Assembly (NCBI GenBank): GCA_019843655.1
Contig: JACDQD010000006.1
Span: forward strand, 28,290,246 to 28,354,245
Reading direction: 5' to 3'
From: Lethocerus indicus
Lineage: Eukaryota > Arthropoda > Insecta > Hemiptera > Belostomatidae
Length of the DNA: 64,000 nucleotides
Below are positions 50,525 through 60,375 of this stretch, one piece after another. The first letter of the stretch is position 1; every line of letters begins with the position of its first letter. The notes beneath the pieces were generated by a model, which was given only the letters and a program-made list of their open reading frames with translations, was not told where the DNA came from and did not search any database. The translations under genes and the position numbers were made by a program.

Positions 50525-51625
50525 TAACTGTTTTGTGGTCTTTGAGGGTTGGAATACCGTAGATTTCGTGTGTTTCTGCCTCCTCTCGCCGGTTTGGTCT
50601 TTTGCTAGACCGGTTTCGGTTGCTCTCGCCATCTTCAGCAGCGAAACACAAAATAAACACGGCATATCTGAAAATATTGTATTTTTGGGGCTGTTGTTCG
50701 GGATTTTGTGTCGGATTTTCAGGAGCCGAAACCGGTCTAGCGAAAGACCAAAGCGGCGAGAGGAGACAGAAACACAGAAAAATCTACGGCATAACTGAAA
50801 ATATTGTATTTTTGGGGGATTTTGTGTCCGATTTTCAGCAGCCGAAACCGGTCTAGCGAAAGACCAAAGCGGCGAGAGGAGACAGAAACACAGAAAAATC
50901 TACGGCATAACTGAAAATATTGTATTTTTGGGGATGTTGTTCGGGATTTTGTGTCGGATTTTCAGCAGCCGAAACCGGTCTAGCGAAAGACCAAAGCGGC
51001 GAGAGGAGACAGAAACACAGAAAAATCTACGGCATAACTGAAAATATTGTATTTTTGGGGGATTTTGTGTCGGATTTTCAGCAGCCGAAACCGGTCTAGC
51101 GAAAGACCAAAGCGGCGAGAGGAGACAGAAACACAGAAAAATCTACGGCATAACTGAAAATATTGTATTTTTGGGGATGTTTGGGATGTCGGATTTTCAG
51201 CAGCCGAAACCGGTCTAGCGAAAGACCAAAGCGGCGAGAGGAGACAGAAACACAGAAAAATCTACGGCATAACTGAAAATATTGTATTTTTGGGGGATGT
51301 TGTTCGGGATTTTGTGTCGGATTTTCAGCAGCCGAAACCGGTCTAGCGAAAGACCAAAGCGGCGAGAGGAGTCAGAAACACAAAAAAAATCTACGGCATA
51401 ACTGAAAATATTGTCCGGTCTAGCGAAAGACTATAACTGAAACACAAAAACGTACGGCATAACTGAAAATATTGTATTTTTGGGGGGATTTTCTGTCGTC
51501 TTTTCAGCGGCCGAAACCGGTCTAGCACAAAAAAGAGCGAACCGGCGAGAGGGGACAGAAACGCAGAAAAATCTACGGTATTCCTCCAACCCCTGGCAGA
51601 CCACAAAACAGGTATGTTAAATTAT
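50525..51625 (+). repeat. Tandem array derived from the FB family, ~7 units of 116-128 bp
   Basis: A reverse left arm (50525-50640) is followed by units, each with CCGAAACCGGTCTAGCGAAA, GAGGAGACAGAAACACAG, ATCTACGGCATAACTG, ATATTGTATTTTTGGGG and GTCGGATTTTCAGCAG. The hairpin start recurs at 50731, 50847, 50974, 51090, 51209, 51337 and 51516, with a partial at 51415. It ends with the normal FB tail ACCACAAAACAGGTATG. Confidence 0.92.
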
Positions 51626-52525
51626 TTTCAATATTTCAAAGCCATGAAAAATTGTTTCCCTTAGAGCTAGGAGTCAGAAACGCAATAAATCTACGGCACA
51701 ATTGAAAATATTCTATCCTAAAATCGTAATAATTTCAAAATATGTTATATAATTATATAGATATTGGACAAGCGCCGAAATCAACATAGTGTTCGACCGT
51801 TCCAACGTTCATAATCAATGATCTGGATACGCAAATTGGAAATTATTACGTTACGCTGTGTGGTTTTTTTTTTATTTTTTAATTAACCAATATGTCTCTA
51901 ACTGTAAGCAACAAGTATGAAAATTGTAAATTGAACTCGCCGGTTCGTGACCGAATTAGAACCACCCCCCCCCCGCCAAAAAAAAAGGTAAACCGGGTAT
52001 TCATTTACAAATAGAATTTAACCTGGTGATTAATCTAATAAAAACCTGTTAAATTATGAATGAAATAGTGTTCGCAACTGAACTATTCGCAGGAATAAAA
52101 TGTACGCAGGTGGATACTTAAAGTAGAATGAACGTTATATAATTTGAATTATATAAGCGTCGTTCTGCGGTGATTATTACTTGTGGTGAATAGGCATTAT
52201 AATTACGGAAGCTGTCGTCGATATCAGTTCCTTCCGTAGACTTTTGATAACGGCCATAAATGAAAAAAATAGTACGTTTTTCTAATAGTGCTGTGACGAC
52301 AGCTCTGTCGGTGTCGGAACTGAATTGGACTTATGTATATTTTTGATGTATTTCGATCCTGCGCTATATTTCACTGACTGGACGAAACTGTGCTTACTGC
52401 ACAGGAGGAGTCCAGGACCGCAGGACCGAACTGCTTAAGCTAATTCCATCACGGTACAGATGGACAATTTATTGATGAAAACGTGAGAGAAAAAAAAGAA
52501 AAGGCGTCAAATTTTCAGTGCTTAC
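51626..52525. other. AT-rich spacer, nothing recognised
   Basis: Between the FB array and the Rab-binding-like exon. GACTGAAATTG-type half copies of FB unit sequence persist to about 51710. Confidence 0.45.
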
Positions 52526-52638
52526 ATAACGTAGAGGTCGTTTCTCAGCCTCATGACTTCGTCCCTCCTGACGACCCTCAAGATCTGTGACCTCTCTTCG
52601 GCCGTATACCTTTTCACCTCTTCGCCGAGTTCGCCCAT
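52526..52638 (-). CDS. Candidate first coding exon with Rab-binding (SHD1) helix, synaptotagmin-like/Bitesize type
   Basis: Acceptor-like ATTGTAG, 12 bases of leader, then ATG and 37 codons: MGELGEEVKRY, TAEERSQILRVVRRDEVMR, LRNDLYV, followed by a strong donor T|GTAAGC leaving two bases. The pattern (L/T)xEE...ILxVxxRDExxR is the start of the Rab27-binding SHD1 helix of Slp/granuphilin, melanophilin and rabphilin-like proteins, where it sits at the N-terminus, as here. In arthropods the single Slp is Bitesize, an apical membrane/actin organiser. The zinc-finger and C2 exons were not found, so the identity rests on one short helix. An in-frame stop lies just upstream of the leader, consistent with this being the initiating exon. 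Confidence 0.4.
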
Positions 52639-54863
52639 TGCCAGCCCAGACTACAATTACCACAACCAGATTTAGCATTAGATTAGGAAAAGCACAAGCA
52701 CTAGCGCATACATTAAGTGTCCACATTGTGTTAAAATATTACGTTATAAAAAAAAAGCCACTTTGCATGCATTTTCAAAACAGTTATCTACTCTCAATCT
52801 ACTCCGAAAGTAAATACATTATGTGCGGGGTAAAACAAAAAAAAAAACTACAAACTGACTCTAAACTAATACAATATAACAGATATAACAATAAAATAAT
52901 AATTATGAAATAACGTTTTTTTATGTATCAAATTGGAATTTCGGTTAGGCAAAGAACTGTGCACCCACTAATCGCCAACTACTTAAAGGGCATGCAGCAA
53001 GAACTTGGAAAAAGTTCATTTAACCGCCCCCCCACCCCACCCCAGGGGGTGGGCCCATGACCCAGGTTCAACGGACCGTTTTGAATACGTCATCAAAACT
53101 TGATTCACTTAAATATGCGGCAAAACGAACTTGAATATTCGAATTAATCGAAGAAGATATTGAATATTGCTGGTTTTGAAACAGAAATTGAAGTAGGGTA
53201 AAATTTTCAATGGATCTATTTTTTAAATTTAGAACTGCTTGCCTTCTAAAGGGATATATGACCCCCGGCTACTGGCACTGGGAAATTAAAATCGGGGAAT
53301 GTTAATATACATTAATATACATAGGCATGCTACAACTTAACATGCATTTTATGTTAGTTTCAGACCTGTCTGCTTTTCGATAAATGTAAATACCTACATT
53401 CTCTAAACCTGTCCGAGTTGAACGCCCGCTCTCGAGTCCTTCGACCGGTAGAAGGGCTCGGTTGATGATAAGGTGAAGCGCCAAAAAAAAAAACTCAGCG
53501 ACGTCTCTCTCTCTCCTTTCACATTTTTCCCGGTAAAAGAGAAAAAAAAAAGGAAGAAAAATCTCTACTATGCTCGCCGAACGGCACCGAACGCCGCGAA
53601 CCAAAACGCGCGCGTATTTATCCGTCTATCGCCGAAACGGGATGAAATTCCGTATGAAAATAGAAAAAGGACGACGGACGAAAAGGGGAAAAGAAAAAGA
53701 AAGAAAAAAGGAGCCAAAGCGACCGCAGACCAAGGCCAACAACTGACCATTGGGGCCTGAAAGTATACGTCAAGTTTTTCCCCCCGACCGCCGCGCCATC
53801 AGGCGGCAAGAGCGCGAACTCACACCAGATATTATGTTTATCAAAGTAGAAATAAAATCTAAAATCTAAAACATCTACACATAAAATAATGTAATATAGC
53901 AAGGGAATACCGCCCATATAATAGGGCCCATAATAGTCTCCAACCGGCATTGGCCGATATCACAAAATAAAAAATAATAATCAATCTATAAAAAGTCACG
54001 TCTAATTCTAATTTTTTTAATCTATTCTAAAAACTAAATTCTATTATTGGACAGTAAATTAAACGCCAGCGGGTCAGTCGATTGCTCTGAAAGGCGTCGA
54101 CCATTTAATTTACCCTCAAAAGAGCATTTTTTTTTTAACTCAACCCTACCACATAATTAAATAATTAAGATCACTCAATCTAAATAAGCACATGATGAGT
54201 TGAGAGCAGTTTGTGGCTTTTCGAAAAAACCCATTTCCGGTGAAAATACATTAGACACGTGTATAACATTTAAAAATCATAACGGATAAGTTCTCCGGTC
54301 TACACGATAATAATATTTACGATAATTTAAATACAACTGTAAACGGAGCTAACCATTGTTTTTGAAAGACCCAGAATAAATATTTATGCGATATTTACAA
54401 CTTAATTCTTCGATAAACACGTATACAAATATCGCTACAATAATATATATATAAGGGTAATAATGCGATAATTTATGTATCGCATTATAAATAATACAAT
54501 GATAAATATAAATCGTAAATTGGGTGAAATTCCCTAGAAATTCGAAATGACTATATTTAAAAGAATTAAGCACACAACTTTCTTTTTTTAAAATAATAAA
54601 TAGGAAAAGAAAATAGAAAATTCATCGAGAGTTCTCTCCGACCACAGGAACATAATTCGTAACAGAAACAAATTATCATAATTCAAAATTCAAAAATATG
54701 ATTGTACATTGAGTATCTTTAAAAATTGTAAAAATAAGAAAAAACCAATAAGTTAAAAAAAAAAACAATTATTTAACATTACGATATGATATTACAAAAT
54801 TTAAAAAAAGCAGTAAGAGAATCAATTATCACATCGTAGTAACTATTATCACAGGAATAACTA
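52639..54863. other. Flank between POLQ end and upstream candidate exon; no gene recognised
   Basis: AT-rich with short homopolymers and a C/G-rich patch near 53025-53060. Lys-rich and Phe-rich frames around 53470-53760 come from purine tracts. Presumably holds the POLQ 3' UTR at its right end. Confidence 0.5.
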
Positions 54864-54995
54864 TCACACGGTATTAAGCAGACCCCAGGAAATTCCCTTC
54901 CTCACCTTCACGGGTAACGGCACTGAAAGTTTCGTAGTCGATTCCATCACGTCTCGAACGATTTTAATCACTTTAAATGCTATATCATCGGTCAC
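54864..54995 (-). CDS. POLQ: POLQ terminal exon
   Basis: 43 codons plus TGA: VTDDIAFKVIKIVRDVMEST, TKLSVPLPVKV, GISWGLL. It corresponds to the last helix and strand of POLQ (...VKNEMESAVKLSVKLKVKVKIGASWGEL). It is several residues shorter at the end than the human protein. Acceptor TTCCAG. Confidence 0.9.
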   Translation of the reverse strand: MTDDIAFKVIKIVRDVMESTTKLSVPLPVKVRKGISWGLLNTV

Positions 54996-57900
54996 CTGGA
55001 ATAGAATAGAAAAATTGAACTAATTTATTAAATTTATTAGGCGTTAATGAGCTATGTGAGGTAGACTATGTGCATACTACAACTTGATCTAACTCGACTT
55101 AGCCTAATTCGAGAATTTAAAAAAAAATTCTCATCTCAAAATTATTCCGATTACTCTTTGTAACTATTTATTTCGGAATATTTTAAATGGAATAAATGCA
55201 TTAATATGAATTGGACGATTACCTCATAGATTAATTCGTCGTGCAATTGTAACACGATATGAGCTGCCAGACCGTCGGACAGGACGAGGGGCCTTTCGGG
55301 AAATTCCTTCTGTAGTCGTTTCTCAATTTCGACCATAGCCGTTTTGGCAATATCGACCGCCGATCCCTGTATCGTTGAATTTACGGCTTGTCTTTCAGCC
55401 TGACCTATAAATTGAGCTCGGCTAATTAGGGCTGTCTTAACAACCCGATATAAAATTGAAAACGGGCGTACACAGTTTTTATTACGCACCGCGCAGCACT
55501 TGATTACCGCTGTTGATTTCCGGTAGATATCTGACTCGTCCTCTCAGCGTCGTAATAAAACCGGTCTTTCTGCACCGATCGATGCATTTCCGCACGAATT
55601 CATTTATACCGCCGTAGGTGTTTGAAATTTCGTAGACATTAAGGCGGCGTCCGAACCGCCGATACCCAACGCTTCGCCCAACGTAATATCGCCCATACCG
55701 TATATTATTCCGTAACAGAGCTGCTTCGTCTGATGTCGAATTTCTTCCGTCACCTGAAATCGAATTCGCCGAATCAGTACAAATGCCAAGATATTCCGGT
55801 ACAAAAAATATAACAAGTAACATTATTAATAAAAACTGAATTAAGTTTGCCACATACATAATCAATTTATACAAAAGGTTTCACTATCAAATTCTAAGCT
55901 TCATTCAATTGTATCAAGTCTATTGTTGATTTAATTCTATTAATTGAACTCGTATATTGTTGACGACAATTTCAGTATACGGCACTATAATGAGACGTTT
56001 GATAACTAAACGTTCGGCATTAATACGATTTTTAGACAAAATTTAATCGACTCGTCATACTTCTTCTTCCTTTATTTTATTCCAGTTTGCCGCAATACTA
56101 ACGAATACGTCGACGCCGCTGTCGAACAGGCGAAGAAGTGCCGGATCCTGCGAAAAGTGAGCTAATATACGGAGTTCCAGTTGGCAGAAATCGGCAGAAA
56201 TGATTACATTACCTGTAAACAATCGTTTATTACAAATTAATGTCATTACTCCGACAAACGGGATCACTATTCCACCATTAATACAGATAACAGAGCTTAA
56301 CTATAATAACAAAGTTAAGCTACTAATACAATGCATTAAACTGTAAGGTACAGCCCGAACAGATCTGGAAAACACTGAATATTTATATTATTTTAAAATA
56401 TAAAAATTAACAAGCTTTCTTTTATTTTAACCGGTTAAAAGGACAGTATAATTAACTCTTACATGTTAGATAACATCCAACATCTTTGTTCTAGTTTGAA
56501 ATTAATAAATGCTATTATCAATCCAGATATTAGTATCTGTATCTGGTACAAAGTAACAATTTTTATGTAGTTATAATGAAAGCCTTTATTGAACATATTT
56601 CCTTCACAAGACCATAAAAAATATTAATCTTTATATGCAATGCTCTAAAGATATGAAATTTAATATATGAAAGTACTTAATAGTACTAATGAAATATCCT
56701 TTGGCTAGTGAATAGTTTAAATTCAATTTAAAGCGCTAATAATTATTAAGTACCAAGAGCAGAATATTTTTAATTCGTTATTGTAAGGAATATATAATTG
56801 TTAGTGTAACAGCTCATTTTCATTACTCCTATTTATTGTCACCAAATTCGAAAAAATAATTTCTACATAATTATAATTCTTATCGAGTATGTAAATAACG
56901 TTACCACAAAAATATTAATCTTTATATACATATAAATTTATATAAATTTGAAAGTACTTAATAGTACTAATGAAATATCCTTTGGCTAGTGAATAGTTTA
57001 AATTCAATTTAAAGCGCTAATAATTATTAAGTACCGAGAGCAGAATATTTTTAATTCGTTATTGTAAGGAATATATAATTGTTAGTGTAACAGCTCATTT
57101 TCATTATTCCTATTTATTGTCACCAAAATTCGAAAAAATAATTTCTACATAATTATAATTTTATCGAGTATGTAAATAACGTTACCACAAAAATATTAAT
57201 CTTTATATACACATAAATTTATATAAATTTGAAAGTACTTAATAGTACTAATGAAGTAACCTTTGGCTAGTGAATAGTTTAAATTCAATTTAAAGCGCTA
57301 ATAATTATTAAGTACCGAGAGCAGAATATTTTTAATTCGTTATTGTAAGGAATATATAATTGTTAGTGTAACAGCTCATTTTCATTACTCCTATTTATTG
57401 TCGCCACAATTCGAAAAAATAATTTCTACATAATTGTAATTCTTATCGAGTATGTAAATTACCTTCATTCGGAACGAATGCTGATCTCAAACTGAAATTG
57501 TCTTTTCCCACAATAAAGTCCCTCGGTATATGTTGTAGATTGGGATCGTGCATCGATATACGGCCGGTGACTGTTCTAGTGTCGCAGACACCGTGAATTC
57601 TGCGTTCACCGTTCAGAAGCAGCGAGCTCAAATTCTGAAACAAATAATCGAAACATATAAACGAATCCTGTAGGTTTTTGTGTTTCTGTCTCCTCTCTCG
57701 CTGCTGTTTGGTCTTTCGCTAGACCGGTTTCGGCCGCTCTCGCCACCTTAAAGTTATTGAATCAAAAGATCATTAAAGTTATTACACACCCGGGGCAAAA
57801 AAGGAAAAGAATTGGATATTATAGAAAACCTGGAAATTTTCGAACATAAGAAAAACAAAATTATAAATGAGAAAATTAATTTCCAGAGTGATGCCATATT

Positions 57901-60317
57901 TGCCCCTATAATCCTCTTAAAGGATCACACCCTCACACCATCCCCTTCCGACAATTTGACTCACACTTAGAAAACGTATTAACAAAATCCGAAGACAAAC
58001 ACAATCCCCCAATAACAATAACAGAACACACATATATATAAACGACTGACATACTGACAAACATTACAGTACATGTGAAAGTGACAGTGCTGCAGTGAGG
58101 ATGCCCCAAAAACATCCAAAGTGCTAACAGTGACTACTGACACAGCGCTACTGAAGACGGCGAGAGCGGCCGAAACCGGTCTAGCGAAAGACCAAACAGC
58201 AGCGAGAGGAGACAGAAACATCACGAACCTAAGGGGTATTCCAACCCCTCGCAGACCACAAAACAGGTATATTGAAAATATAAACGAATCCTTTGCATAA
58301 TTTTTAACCGGTTCGCTACCGGGGTCTTCTGGAGAAAACATCCCAAGATTTTTTCGCGATTATATGAAATCAATTGGAATAGATTTATGTGTGTGTATAT
58401 TTAGAACAGTCTAAAAAGTGAAATAAGTATTCTTTTAAACTGACACAAATATGTTAGGCCGGGCTATAGATAAAAACTAAACGCTGTAGCATATATGTGT
58501 CATTAAATTAGAAGAAATTGATTATAAGACAAAAAAATATAAGTACAATTTATCGATACGAAATTCATTTTATTTTACGAAAATTCGTCATTTTGTCGAG
58601 AGATATATTTCTGTTAAAAATATTAAATGTAATAATAATTTTTATAGCCCACTTATATCAGCTAACTACATACAATTTTAATAATTTTACTTCGCCGGAA
58701 TCTTTTCCCTTTTTAAAATTTAACTTATCGCCCGTTAATTTCCCACTCAACCCAGGCTAAAACGACCTATTTCAACTGCTATAAAGACTGCTAGAGCAGA
58801 CCGAGTACAGACTTCGTACATTTTACACTTTTAGAACTTAACAATTTTGTTCAATACTCGACATGTTCAAACGTGCCTTCGTAAATTGTGCAAAAATATC
58901 TGTCACATATGTGTGATGGGCTATGGTAAAAAAATGCTGTTTCACATATATGTGACGGTCGGTAGCGAACCAGTTTATATATCATATTTATAAAATAGCT
59001 TCAATATAATATTTCAATCGCATCTCTGATATATACATATTCAGTTATTATGAACATAACAGCATCAACAATTAGTGGAAATAATTTAAGAAATTTGAAT
59101 ATGAATGCGATAATTTAATATAGATACGCACCCTTGTTTTTAGGGAATTTAACTTTCTCCAGTTATCTATGATCAGCATTAACGGATGTTCGCTTTCGCG
59201 TTCCCTGGCGATATCTAACGTTTCTTTTACCTGCAACGATCGAAAACAATTAATTACAGTTTCCATCGCCGGTTGGAAAAAAAAAATCAAAAATTATTAT
59301 TCGCGAACAAATACCCTCGAAACGTCTTTCGTCGAACACAAATTGAATCGTCGGCCGGCTATAGAAAATGCTTCGGTTTCGAGATTTTTCATAGCGATTT
59401 CGACACGGTTCCAAAGTGTATTCGCCGATTTCCGGTCGAAACCAATACCGGTCAATTCCATGTATCCGAGGCAGAGTTGAGTCGGCATCTCGACGTCTGA
59501 AATAGAAATACAGGGTTTAAATTATTGAAAAAAAAAAATAAAATAAATGGTGCGATTGCGCCTTCGGGTTGAAGCGAAGAACGACTCGGAGAGTCATTCC
59601 GGAAGCTGGTCCGGTACGGCTTGAAAGTAAAAAGTAACTTAATTTATTACAGACAATCGGGCATTAATGAAAATATTCACCCATTAGCAAGAAAATAATA
59701 GTTTTAAATTTGACCTTAAACCATGTCCTTTGTATGTTTGAACAGACCTCATGAAGCTTGAAAACGATACCGCCGGTTTATATTCGTTTTGATAAACCGC
59801 TATAGGCCCAAAATTCATAAGAAAACGAAGAAAACGAGAATTTTCGCGACTGTCCAATTCGAAACGGAGCCAAATATTATTTGAATATTCGAAAAAAATC
59901 TGGTCGAGAGCTTTGAAAGAATTCCACTGTTGGCCAGACAGTGGGGCAAACTGTCCGTGAATGAAATCGAATCAGTACAAAATAATGTAGATAATATATT
60001 AAAAATGTGAATACAAAATAAGGGGAAAAAAGGAAATAAAAACCTTCGTAAAAATTCAAAAGATTTGAAATCTGCAATTTGTTTCTTAATATTTTGTATA
60101 ACGCCCAAATCGACGATACATCCGATGCAATACTTTCACTTCCCGCCGCCTGACCGGCCTTTTCTTTGGTCAGATACTGCTGGGCCTAGAAAAAAAGTAG
60201 GGGAAAAAAATTGTAATAGTTACACCAAAAAAGTAGTAAATATTTTGATCGTTGATCGTATTCTCGCCAAGATTGTGCAATTTTTACAAATTCTAAAAAG
60301 TACAATTTTCAAAAAAG

Positions 60318-60375
<58 letters not shown>

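Noticed and set aside
47805..51530. CRISPR-like array because of regularly spaced repeats
   Set aside because: Repeats and intervening sequence are both conserved between units (satellite structure), there are no unique spacers, and the genome is eukaryotic.
50535..51606. Repeated open frames through the tandem array (e.g. RRFALLLDRF-like peptides)
   Set aside because: Frame-shadow of the tandem DNA unit. Frames break between units and the peptides resemble no known repeat protein.
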